Below, in pieces: positions 1 to 7,135 of a stretch of DNA of 44,169 nucleotides. The notes below the pieces were generated by a model that saw only the letters and a list, made by a program, of their open reading frames with translations, searched no databases and was not told the origin of the DNA. The translations under genes were made by a program, and so were the position numbers. Numbering within the stretch: position 1 is the first letter of the stretch; each line of letters opens with the position of its first letter. The stretch is from Butyrivibrio sp. (GTDB lineage Bacteria > Bacillota > Clostridia > Lachnospirales > Lachnospiraceae), in the NCBI GenBank assembly GCA_017535785.1, contig JAFXTN010000034.1:1-44169 (forward strand), given 5' to 3'.

Positions 1-1139
1 AGAAGCTTAAAGAAACAACTATCAGAGGTTCTCAGTTCAAGCAGCCTCTCCTTGAGTTCTCAGGAGCTTGCGCAGGTTGTGGTGAGACACCTTATGTTAA
101 ACTTGTTACTCAGTTGTTCGGTGACAGAATGTATGTTGCTAACGCAACAGGATGTACTTCAATTTGGGGTAACTCTTCACCTTCAACACCTTACACAGTA
201 AATGCCAAGGGACATGGCCCTGCATGGGATAACTCATTGTTCGAGGATAACGCTGAGTTTGGTATGGGTATGGTACTTGCTCAGAACGCACTTCGTGATG
301 CTATCAAGGAGCAGGTTGAGGCAGTTGTAGCTGCAGGCGGCGCTGCTAAGGACGCTGCTCAGAAGTGGCTCGATACATTCAGCAACGGTGCAGAGAACAC
401 AGCTGCTACAGATGCTCTTATCGAAGCTCTTAAGAATGACAGCTCAGATGCCGCTAAGTACATCATCAAGAACAAAGACTTCGCTGCTAAGAAGTCACAG
501 TGGATCTTCGGTGGTGACGGATGGGCATTCGATATCGGATTCGGTGGTCTCGACCACGTACTTGCTTCCGGTAAGGATGTAAACGTTCTCGTTGTTAACA
601 CTGAGGTTTACTCAAATACAGGTGGACAGTCATCAAAGGCTACTCCTACAGGTGCTGTTGCACAGTTCGCAGCAGGCGGTAAGGAGATCAAGCAGAAGGA
701 TCTTGCGTCCATCGCAATGAGCTATGGTTATGTTTACGTAGCACAGATCGCTATGGGTGCTGATATGAACCAGACTCTCAAGGCTATTGCAGAGGCTGAG
801 GCTTATCCCGGACCTTCACTTATCATCGCATATGCTCCTTGTATCAACCAGGGTCTTAAGGCCGGCATGAACAAGGTTATGGATGAGGAGAAGAAGGCTG
901 TAGCTACAGGATATTGGGATATGTTCAGATTCAATCCTCAGGCAGAGCAGAAGTTCACTCTTGATTCTAAGCCTGCTACAGAAGACTTCCAGAGCTTCCT
1001 TGACGGTGAGGTTAGATACCTTTCACTTAAGCTCAAGAATCCTGAGAGAGCAGCTAAGCTCAATGCTATGGCAGCAGAGCATGCTAAGGAGCACAGAGCT
1101 TATCTTGAGAAGCTTGTTACTCTTTACGGTGACAAATAA
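1..1139 (+). CDS. nifJ: Pyruvate:ferredoxin (flavodoxin) oxidoreductase, C-terminal part (5' end outside window)
   Basis: This is the C-terminal 378 or so residues of the single-chain PFOR, which oxidatively decarboxylates pyruvate to acetyl-CoA, CO2 and reduced ferredoxin in the cytoplasm. The frame is open from base 3, upstream of the first internal Met at 114. It begins with the motif SGACAGCGETPYVKL of the thiamine-diphosphate/[4Fe-4S] domain. All four cysteines expected for the proximal cluster in this family can be seen: two in CAGCGE, one in NATGCTSIWG and one in YAPCINQG. The TPP-binding stretch GGDGWAFDIGFGG followed by NTEVYSNTGGQ is intact. The gene ends at TAA and is followed at once by a strong hairpin terminator. 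Codon use is strongly biased (ctt, aag, gct), as expected for a highly expressed central enzyme. No sign of damage; only the window edge truncates it. Confidence 0.97.
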   Translation, partial: KLKETTIRGSQFKQPLLEFSGACAGCGETPYVKLVTQLFGDRMYVANATGCTSIWGNSSPSTPYTVNAKGHGPAWDNSLFEDNAEFGMGMVLAQNALRDAIKEQVEAVVAAGGAAKDAAQKWLDTFSNGAENTAATDALIEALKNDSSDAAKYIIKNKDFAAKKSQWIFGGDGWAFDIGFGGLDHVLASGKDVNVLVVNTEVYSNTGGQSSKATPTGAVAQFAAGGKEIKQKDLASIAMSYGYVYVAQIAMGADMNQTLKAIAEAEAYPGPSLIIAYAPCINQGLKAGMNKVMDEEKKAVATGYWDMFRFNPQAEQKFTLDSKPATEDFQSFLDGEVRYLSLKLKNPERAAKLNAMAAEHAKEHRAYLEKLVTLYGDK

Positions 1140-1164
1140 TAAAGCTTAATAGCCAAAAGGCATA

Positions 1165-1196
1165 AAAAAGGCAGGTCCGAAAGGACCTGCTTTTTA
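1165..1196 (+). terminator. Rho-independent terminator of nifJ
   Basis: An 8-bp perfect stem (GCAGGTCC, GAAA loop, GGACCTGC at 1171-1190) is preceded by an A-run and followed by TTTTT. It lies 30 bases after the nifJ stop. Because of the flanking A and T runs it could also serve mecA from the other strand. Confidence 0.93.
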
Positions 1197-1237
1197 TTGT
1201 TGTAATTCCAAATTATTAAAGAGTTTAACCTGATCGA

Positions 1238-2041
1238 TCAGATCTTGGCGAGTGTCTGTACGGCGTTATCCTTAATAACTACCGAGTAATGTTCTGCAAG
1301 ATACTGCTCCTCAGCTGTGCTGCCGATCTCTGTCTTGCCGTATTCCGTAAGAACCGAGCAGATATTGGCAAAAACATTATCTTCAATCTCGCCCTGATGA
1401 AGTATCAGATAATACTTACCTTTCACTTCATTTTTGTATAATGTATTCTCACCATCGAATTTTCTGCTTACTATAGCAGCGAATCTTGTAACTTCATGCA
1501 TTGAATCAAATGAAAAGATCCTTGAGCCACGCCTTGTCGGCTGATTTTTCTTTTTGGCGCCGGAAGTTTTCTCTTTTAACTTCTTGGCATCTGTTGATGC
1601 GCTGTTCGAAGTGGATTCCATAAAATCAGACATATTGCTATGCTGGAGCCTCTTAAACAGACCGGCGACATCTTCATCCTCGTCATCTTCATAAGAAGCA
1701 TCATCATCATATTCATCGTAATCGTCATCATCTTCCTCGTCTTCTTCGTGAACCGAAGGAGCAAAATTGGAATATCTGGTATCAAGCTCCTCAGGATCAT
1801 CAACTTTGGTGATGATAAGAACGATGCATTCTGAATTGATCGGAATAGCCTCTATCATAAGAGGAGTATCCTCTGCATCGAATCCGTATTCTAAATTAGC
1901 TTGCTGCATCATGTCATGGAAAAGCTCTTTGGCTTTATCTGTTCCGTATGCAAGCTCAGTAATCTTAAGATCGCGCTTCGCAAGGTCATCTCTGGTAAGG
2001 GTGCATCTGATCTGGTGATCATTAACTTTTTCAATTTTCAT
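1238..2041 (-). CDS. mecA: Adaptor protein MecA
   Basis: MecA hands substrates to the ClpC(P) protease and in Firmicutes acts on competence, sporulation and stress proteins. The N-terminal substrate-binding domain (MKIEKVNDHQIRCTLTRDDL, then a FHDMMQQA helix) and the C-terminal ClpC-binding domain (FDSMHEVTRFAAIV, then YYLILHQGE) are both recognisable. They are joined by a long linker that contains about 30 almost purely acidic residues (roughly residues 97-127, runs of D and E) and then a basic Lys-rich stretch. I place the start at the ATG ending at 2041: AGGAGG lies 8 nt upstream of it. The GTG at 2050 overlaps that ribosome binding site and is unlikely. The resulting protein is 267 residues. 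A sigma-A-type promoter precedes it. The function is assigned from family similarity. Confidence 0.93.
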   Translation of the reverse strand: MKIEKVNDHQIRCTLTRDDLAKRDLKITELAYGTDKAKELFHDMMQQANLEYGFDAEDTPLMIEAIPINSECIVLIITKVDDPEELDTRYSNFAPSVHEEDEEDDDDYDEYDDDASYEDDEDEDVAGLFKRLQHSNMSDFMESTSNSASTDAKKLKEKTSGAKKKNQPTRRGSRIFSFDSMHEVTRFAAIVSRKFDGENTLYKNEVKGKYYLILHQGEIEDNVFANICSVLTEYGKTEIGSTAEEQYLAEHYSVVIKDNAVQTLAKI

Positions 2042-2072
2042 GATGCTCACCTCCTGACTTTGGAATACATAG

Positions 2073-2101
2073 ATACTAATTTAAAGATAATTTTATGTCA
2101 A
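2073..2101 (-). promoter_or_regulatory. Probable sigma-A promoter of mecA
   Basis: Read on the minus strand: TTGACA (2101-2096), a 17-nt spacer, then TAGTAT (2078-2073). It lies about 30 bases upstream of the mecA ATG. Confidence 0.75.
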
Positions 2102-2144
2102 TAGATGTATCGACATATTTTAAAAATAAATCAGTGACTACATA

Positions 2145-2181
2145 AAATCTTAAGAAATTTCGACCGTATTTCTTAAGATTT
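2145..2181. repeat. Perfect 13-bp inverted repeat between mecA and the GH18 gene
   Basis: The arms AAATCTTAAGAAA (2145-2157) and TTTCTTAAGATTT (2169-2181) are perfect complements around an 11-nt loop. Each arm contains the self-complementary core TCTTAAGA. It sits 44 bases upstream of the mecA promoter. No T-run follows on either strand, so an operator or a stable RNA hairpin is more likely than a terminator. Confidence 0.7.
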
Positions 2182-2652
2182 GTCTGATATGATTATTTTT
2201 GTGAGACGCCTTTCGAGGATATGGATCCGGAAAGGAGGCGATACAGGAATTATTTTAGATTTTCTATCGTTTCGCGTTCTGCGGAATGTCTATATTAGTT
2301 TCTAAAAATAAATCCCTAAAAATACAAAAATAATCAAACAACGACAGTAAACACATAGATCAAAAGATATTATGTTTACACTATTATTATACCATAAGAA
2401 AGCGCTTATTTATGCGCTAAAAGAAGGATTTACGGTCGGCGTCTTGCAGAGATTAAAATATGTCAAAAGGGTTATTTCAGGCAAAAAAAAGCAAGCATGG
2501 AATTATCACGGTTTTCGGCCTTTTGGTCTTAGGATGGCCCAAAGACAAGAGCGATTTTTCATAAAAACAATCAATTATTAAAAGTTTATAAAAGGACCCC
2601 ACCATAACATACAATTATAAGGTTGTTTTCTGTGAGATATCGACTTTTCATA
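2182..2652. other. Long intergenic stretch with folded segments and a possible small ORF
   Basis: This AT-rich stretch has no convincing normal-sized gene. Three things stand out. At 2206-2240 the arms CGCCTTTC and GAAAGGAGGCG nearly pair around an inner GGAT/ATCC hairpin. At 2401-2418 there is a small AGCGC/GCGCT hairpin. At 2460-2564 an ATG opens a 34-codon frame with a short hydrophobic stretch near its middle. I recognise no riboswitch family here. The 69-codon frame at 2372-2581 has no ribosome binding site and was not accepted. Confidence 0.45.
2460..2564 (+). CDS. Possible 34-residue small protein (uncertain)
   Basis: The predicted peptide starts MSKGLFQAKKSKHG, continues with the hydrophobic stretch IITVFGLLVLGW and ends PKDKSDFS. 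A basic N-terminus plus a short hydrophobic stretch is the sort of composition seen in small membrane-active peptides, but the stretch is too short for a confident transmembrane helix. The upstream AGAG is only a weak ribosome binding site. I do not recognise it, and it may be chance. Confidence 0.2.
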   Translation: MSKGLFQAKKSKHGIITVFGLLVLGWPKDKSDFS

Positions 2653-2681
2653 ATGACGTAAACATAATAGTCTGTTATAAT
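2653..2681 (+). promoter_or_regulatory. Probable sigma-A promoter of the GH18 gene
   Basis: ATGACG at 2653-2658 (4 of 6 to TTGACA), a 17-nt spacer and a perfect TATAAT at 2676-2681. The start codon follows 27 bases downstream of the -10 box, behind an AAGGAGC ribosome binding site. Confidence 0.7.
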
Positions 2682-2708
2682 AAAGGGCGATTGTAAAGGA
2701 GCTAGAAC

Positions 2709-4412
2709 ATGAAAAAAAAGGTGATTCCGGCGATTGTTATAATCGCCCTTATTTTTATTATAGGAAGTATATATGCATCACAAATTTACAGACAGCATTT
2801 TTCTTATAGTGAAGAACAAAAAGATTTAAATGAGTATTTTGACATTACAGGGGATACTGACGTAGCGATCCTTCTGGGTAACGATTATCTTGAAGAAAGA
2901 GCAAAACTTCTGGACGGAACCTATTATATGGATATCAACGCAGTCCGTAAGTACCTTAATAGGAGATTTTATTACGGACAGGCAGACGGAGAGCTTGTTT
3001 ATACGACTCCGGATGCGATAATCACTGCAAAGATAGGCACAGGAACATACGAAAGTACCAAAGAAGGGGCAAAAGAGGAAGCTTATCAGATCGCAAGGCT
3101 TGAAGAAGACGGAACTCTTTTGGTTGCCCTTGATTATGTAAAGAAATATACTAATTTTTCATATACAAGCTTTACAGAGCCCAATCACCTTCAGATTGAT
3201 AAAACTTGGGAAGAGCAGGAGGTTGCTACAATTTCCAAGGCTACTCAGCTGAGAGTCAGAGGCGGAGTTAAGAGTGCAGTCATTGAAGAGCTTGCTGTAG
3301 GTGATAAGGTTATCGTTCTGGATCAGATGGATAAGTGGTCTAAGGTTAAGAGCGCTGATTCTTTCATAGGATTTGTTGAGAACAATAAATTAAAGGATAA
3401 GACCACATCAACTCCGATTCCCGTTACGGATTACAAGGAGCCCGAGTACACTTCGATCAAGAAGGATCACAAGATAAATATGGGCTTTCATAATATGAGT
3501 GGCCCCAGCGGAAATGATTCATTCAGTGAGGTAGTTTCACCTACAAAGAGTCTGAATGTCATTGCACCTACTTGGTTTATGGTGTCTGATAATTCCGGTT
3601 CCGTAGAGAGTTATGCTTCATCAAGCTATGTTGATTCTGCACATAGTAAGGGCCTGGAAGTATGGGCTGTTTTTGAGAACATTACATACAAAAAAGATAT
3701 TTCCATGACAGAAGTGCTTTCTCATGCAAGTTCAAGAAAAGCAATGATCGATTCTGTTGTAAGTAAGACACTTTCATGCGGAGCCGATGGTATCAATCTG
3801 GACTTTGAGGAAATTTCTAACGAAGACGGACAGTCATATATAGAGTTCGTTCGTGAGCTTTCTATAGCTTGTAGGGATAACGGACTGGTATTTTCAATAG
3901 ATAACTATGTACCCATGCATTTCAACGATCATTATGATCTTACCGAGCAGGGTATTGTTGCTGATTATGTTGTCATCATGGGATATGATGAGCACTATGG
4001 TGGATCTTCGGAGGTAGGATCGGTAGCATCTCTGGGATATGTAGAGAACGGTATCATCAATACTGTTGCCAAAGTTGATCCTTCAAAAGTTATAAACGCG
4101 GTTCCTTTTTACACAAGAATATGGCAGACCGCTGACGGAAAGGTCAGCAGTAAGGCATATCCGATGAAGAGTGCCAAAGAGTATATAAGCAACCATTCTA
4201 TCAATATGGAGTGGGATCCCGAAACTTCACAGGATTACGGCGAGTATACATCAAACGGAACCACATATCAGGTATGGATGGAGAATAAGGCATCACTCGA
4301 GCAGAAGATCAATGTAATGAAGAACCATAAGATCGCAGGTATTGCCGAGTGGGCTCTTGGAATGGAATCATCTGACGTCTGGGATGCAATTTCCGCTTAT
4401 GTCGAGGGATGA
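2709..4412 (+). CDS. Membrane-anchored glycoside hydrolase family 18 protein with SH3-like domain
   Basis: This 567-residue protein has an N-terminal signal-anchor helix (residues 5-23, VIPAIVIIALIFIIGSIYA). An N-terminal beta-rich region follows, then a bacterial SH3-like segment around residues 175-235 (TQLRVRGGVKSAVIEELAVG...WSKV), then a C-terminal GH18 barrel. The GH18 signature reads DGINLDFEE: the usual DxxDxDxE has Asn363 in place of the second Asp, but Asp360, Asp365 and the proton donor Glu367 are kept. The architecture resembles spore or vegetative wall glucosaminidases such as the YaaH/SleL group, so action on peptidoglycan or chitin-like sugars outside the membrane is likely. The substrate itself is not visible. 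The sua5 start follows its stop by 3 bases, so the two are probably co-transcribed. Confidence 0.85.
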   Translation: MKKKVIPAIVIIALIFIIGSIYASQIYRQHFSYSEEQKDLNEYFDITGDTDVAILLGNDYLEERAKLLDGTYYMDINAVRKYLNRRFYYGQADGELVYTTPDAIITAKIGTGTYESTKEGAKEEAYQIARLEEDGTLLVALDYVKKYTNFSYTSFTEPNHLQIDKTWEEQEVATISKATQLRVRGGVKSAVIEELAVGDKVIVLDQMDKWSKVKSADSFIGFVENNKLKDKTTSTPIPVTDYKEPEYTSIKKDHKINMGFHNMSGPSGNDSFSEVVSPTKSLNVIAPTWFMVSDNSGSVESYASSSYVDSAHSKGLEVWAVFENITYKKDISMTEVLSHASSRKAMIDSVVSKTLSCGADGINLDFEEISNEDGQSYIEFVRELSIACRDNGLVFSIDNYVPMHFNDHYDLTEQGIVADYVVIMGYDEHYGGSSEVGSVASLGYVENGIINTVAKVDPSKVINAVPFYTRIWQTADGKVSSKAYPMKSAKEYISNHSINMEWDPETSQDYGEYTSNGTTYQVWMENKASLEQKINVMKNHKIAGIAEWALGMESSDVWDAISAYVEG

Positions 4413-4415
4413 AAA

Positions 4416-5474
4416 TTGGATACAGAGCTGGTAGTAATTGATGAAAAGAATATAGATGATGCTGCCAAAGCTTCTTTGATAAAAGCCGGCAACATCATTA
4501 AAAACGGAGGCCTTGTCGCATTTCCCACGGAGACTGTATACGGTCTTGGGGGAGATGCGCTAAACAAGCAATCCTCTAAGAAAATATATGCGGCTAAAGG
4601 CCGTCCTTCAGACAATCCACTTATTGTCCACGTGTCCAACATGGACGCATTAAGTAAAATCGTAAAAGAAGTTCCGGAAGCGGCACGCAAGTTGGCAGAC
4701 GCTTTTTGGCCGGGACCTCTTACAATGATAATGAATAAGACAGACGCCGTTCCCTATGAGACGACGGGAGGCCTTGATACAGTGGCTATAAGAATGCCCT
4801 GCAACAAGATCGCTCTTGAGCTCATAGACGCATCAGGCGGTTATATAGCCGCACCCAGCGCCAACACATCGGGAAGACCCAGTCCTACGGTCGCCAGATA
4901 CTGTGTTGAAGACCTTTCCGGCAAGATAGAGATGATAATAGACGGCGGTCAGGTGGGAATAGGACTTGAATCTACGATAGTGGATCTCACTTCTGATGTT
5001 CCCATGATCCTTCGTCCCGGATATATCACTGCGGACATGATAAAAGAGGTTCTGGGAGAAGTCAGCATAGATAAGACTATCATAGACAGTACATCGACAT
5101 TAAAGCCTAAGGCACCCGGAATGAAGTACAAGCACTATGCTCCAAAGGGAGAGCTTACCATTGTTCAGGGACCTATGGATGAAGTTATAAAGTATATCAA
5201 TGACAGGACCGCTTTCGCAAAGAAAGAAGGCAAGAGAGTCGGAGTTATCGGAACCGATGCGACCAAGGATAAGTATGATGCGGATATTGTAAAGAGTCTT
5301 GGGAGCAGGGAAGATGAAAACAGCATCGCGCACGAGCTTTTCAAAGCACTCAGAGAATTTGATGACGACAAGGTAGATATCATGTTTTCGGAGTCTTTTG
5401 ATGACAGCGGTATCGGTCAGGCGATCATGAACAGGCTTTTAAAGGCAGCAGGACATAATGTTATAGTCCTGTAA
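4416..5474 (+). CDS. sua5: L-threonylcarbamoyladenylate synthase (Sua5/YwlC type)
   Basis: The enzyme makes threonylcarbamoyl-AMP from Thr, bicarbonate and ATP, the first step of t6A37 modification of ANN-decoding tRNAs. The N-terminal YrdC domain (about residues 1-200) shows FPTETVYGLGGDA, the KGRPSDNPLIVHV nucleotide-site motif and SANTSGRPSPT. The linker KAPGMKYKHYAPK is typical of long Sua5 proteins and leads into the C-terminal Sua5 domain. At 352 residues it is full length. The start is TTG, only 3 bases after the GH18 stop, with GAGGG inside the end of that gene as the ribosome binding site, which suggests translational coupling. No in-frame ATG exists near the expected N-terminus. Confidence 0.95.
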   Translation: MDTELVVIDEKNIDDAAKASLIKAGNIIKNGGLVAFPTETVYGLGGDALNKQSSKKIYAAKGRPSDNPLIVHVSNMDALSKIVKEVPEAARKLADAFWPGPLTMIMNKTDAVPYETTGGLDTVAIRMPCNKIALELIDASGGYIAAPSANTSGRPSPTVARYCVEDLSGKIEMIIDGGQVGIGLESTIVDLTSDVPMILRPGYITADMIKEVLGEVSIDKTIIDSTSTLKPKAPGMKYKHYAPKGELTIVQGPMDEVIKYINDRTAFAKKEGKRVGVIGTDATKDKYDADIVKSLGSREDENSIAHELFKALREFDDDKVDIMFSESFDDSGIGQAIMNRLLKAAGHNVIVL

Positions 5475-5513
5475 AAATATAAGTACTATAATTATATGAA
5501 AAGAGGTGTACAA

Positions 5514-5951
5514 ATGATTGCATTAGCTAGCGACCACGGCGGATTTGACTTGAAGGAGGCTGTAAAAAAGCATCTGGAAGAGAGGGGACTCGAAGTAAAG
5601 GATTTTGGCACATATGACAAGAGCTCTTGCGATTATCCGGATTTCGGAAGACCGGCAGCGGAAGCCGTTGCGAACGGAGAATGTGAAAAGGGCATTGTTA
5701 TCTGTACTACAGGTATAGGAATCAGTATTGTTGCCAATAAGGTCAAAGGAATCAGATGTGCACTTTGCTCAGAAGTAACAAGTGCAAGACTTACAAGAGA
5801 GCATAACGACGCCAATATGCTTGCTATGGGGGGCGGATTTGTCGGTGAGCTTCTTGCCATGGAGATCGTGGATACATTTCTCGATACTCCTTTTTCAGGC
5901 CTTGAGAAGCATAGCCGCAGAATATCCAAGATTGCTGCAGCAGAGCAGTGA
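5514..5951 (+). CDS. rpiB: Ribose-5-phosphate isomerase B
   Basis: Interconverts ribose-5-phosphate and ribulose-5-phosphate in the pentose phosphate pathway (some family members act on allose- or galactose-6-phosphate). The N-terminus MIALASDHGGFDLK, the catalytic loop GIVICTTGIGISIVANK with the active Cys, and SARLTREHNDANMLAMGGG match RpiB. The residue after the catalytic Cys is Thr where many family members have Gly. I chose the ATG at 5514 because AGAGGTG at 5502-5508 lies just ahead of it; the in-frame ATG at 5496 precedes that site. The protein is 145 residues, the usual size. A TATAAT at 5487-5492 may provide a local promoter. It is followed by upp, a logical partner in pentose and nucleotide metabolism. 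Confidence 0.94.
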   Translation: MIALASDHGGFDLKEAVKKHLEERGLEVKDFGTYDKSSCDYPDFGRPAAEAVANGECEKGIVICTTGIGISIVANKVKGIRCALCSEVTSARLTREHNDANMLAMGGGFVGELLAMEIVDTFLDTPFSGLEKHSRRISKIAAAEQ

Positions 5952-5998
5952 TCATCTGAAGCGAACAGTTACAAGAAATAATCTCTAAGGAGGACACT

Positions 5999-6628
5999 AT
6001 GGGAAAAGTTGTAATAATGGATCATCCGCTGATTCAACATAAGATCGGTTATATCAGAAGAATCGACACGGGAACCAAGGACTTCAGACAGACAATCGGC
6101 GAGATCGCCATGCTTATATGCTATGAAGCGACCAGAGACCTTCAGCTTCAGGATGTTCAGATAGAGACTCCTATCTGTAAGACTACGGTAAAAGAGCTTA
6201 AGGGGAGAAAGCTTTGCGTTGTTCCGATCTTAAGAGCCGGACTTGGAATGGTAGACGGAATGCTCGCGCTCATTCCTGCCGCTAAGGTTGGACATATCGG
6301 ACTTTACAGAGATCCCGAGACACTTAAGCCTGTTGAGTATTATTGCAAGATGCCTGCGGATATAACAGAAAGAGAGATCTTTGTTGTCGATCCCATGCTT
6401 GCTACAGGAGGATCTTCCGTAGCAGCTATACAGATGCTCAAAAACAGAGGATGCAAGCATATCCACTTCATGTGTATCATTGCTGCTCCCGAGGGACTTA
6501 AAGCAATGCAGGAAGCTCATCCGGATGTTGACATATATGTAGGATCCCTTGACGAGAAACTCAACGAGCACGGATACATTGTTCCCGGACTCGGAGATGC
6601 CGGAGACAGGATTTTCGGAACAAAATAA
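5999..6628 (+). CDS. upp: Uracil phosphoribosyltransferase
   Basis: Converts uracil and PRPP to UMP in pyrimidine salvage. At 209 residues it is the standard length. The N-terminal [13 protein letters not shown], the [11 protein letters not shown] segment, the PRPP loop [12 protein letters not shown] and the uracil-binding C-terminus [19 protein letters not shown] are all intact. It has a strong ribosome binding site (AAGGAGG). The dCMP deaminase start follows 9 bases after its stop, so salvage genes are clustered. The prs gene elsewhere in the window supplies its PRPP substrate. Confidence 0.97.
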   Translation: MGKVVIMDHPLIQHKIGYIRRIDTGTKDFRQTIGEIAMLICYEATRDLQLQDVQIETPICKTTVKELKGRKLCVVPILRAGLGMVDGMLALIPAAKVGHIGLYRDPETLKPVEYYCKMPADITEREIFVVDPMLATGGSSVAAIQMLKNRGCKHIHFMCIIAAPEGLKAMQEAHPDVDIYVGSLDEKLNEHGYIVPGLGDAGDRIFGTK

Positions 6629-6637
6629 GGAGAATAG

Positions 6638-7120
6638 ATGAAAAGAGAAGATTATATAACCTGGGATGAGTATTTCATGGGCGTAGCTAAGCTCGCTGCA
6701 ATGAGATCCAAGGACCCCAATACCCAAGTCGGTAGTTGTATAGTCAGTGAAGATAACAATATTCTTTCAATGGGATACAACGGACTTCCTAAGGGATGTT
6801 CCGATGAAGATTTTCCCTGGGAAAGAGACGGCGAAGATGAGCTGTGTACCAAATATCCTTTTGTTACGCACAGTGAGCTTAATGCCATACTGAATTACAG
6901 AGGAGGAAGCCTTATCGGCTCCAAGTTGTACGTGTCTTTATTCCCGTGCAATGAATGTGCCAAGGCTATAATTCAGGCCGGTATAAGAACTGTTGTATAC
7001 GATAGTGACAAGTACAGCACATCCGCATCGACCAAAGCTGCAAAGAGAATGTTTGATGCTGCGGGGGTCCGCTATTATCAATATCAACCGAGCGGAAGGA
7101 ACATCAAAATAACAATATAA
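6638..7120 (+). CDS. Deoxycytidylate (dCMP) deaminase, ComEB-like
   Basis: Deaminates dCMP to dUMP, feeding dTMP synthesis. The cytidine/deoxycytidylate deaminase zinc site is visible as HSELNAIL (His ligand plus catalytic Glu) and PCNECAKAI (two Cys ligands). The N-terminal WDEYFMGVAKLAAMRSKDPNTQVG is characteristic of dCMP deaminases rather than tRNA adenosine deaminases. At 160 residues it is normal length. It sits directly behind upp and ahead of the wall hydrolase gene by 15 bases. Confidence 0.92.
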   Translation: MKREDYITWDEYFMGVAKLAAMRSKDPNTQVGSCIVSEDNNILSMGYNGLPKGCSDEDFPWERDGEDELCTKYPFVTHSELNAILNYRGGSLIGSKLYVSLFPCNECAKAIIQAGIRTVVYDSDKYSTSASTKAAKRMFDAAGVRYYQYQPSGRNIKITI

Positions 7121-7135
7121 TTACAGTTTGGGGTT

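Noticed and set aside
2050-2050. GTG start of mecA (and the similar early starts of glgD, rpiB, dnaJ, the LUD protein and the 194-residue membrane protein)
   Set aside because: In each case the earlier codon overlaps or precedes the ribosome binding site, so the next in-frame ATG was used.
2221-2298. 25-codon frame starting inside the nested hairpin
   Set aside because: The only GAGG lies 2 bases from the ATG, too close to work, and the frame matches nothing I know.
2372-2581. 69-codon frame in the mecA/GH18 gap
   Set aside because: No ribosome binding site, odd composition, and no recognisable domain. A different frame in the same stretch gives a more protein-like, but still doubtful, peptide.
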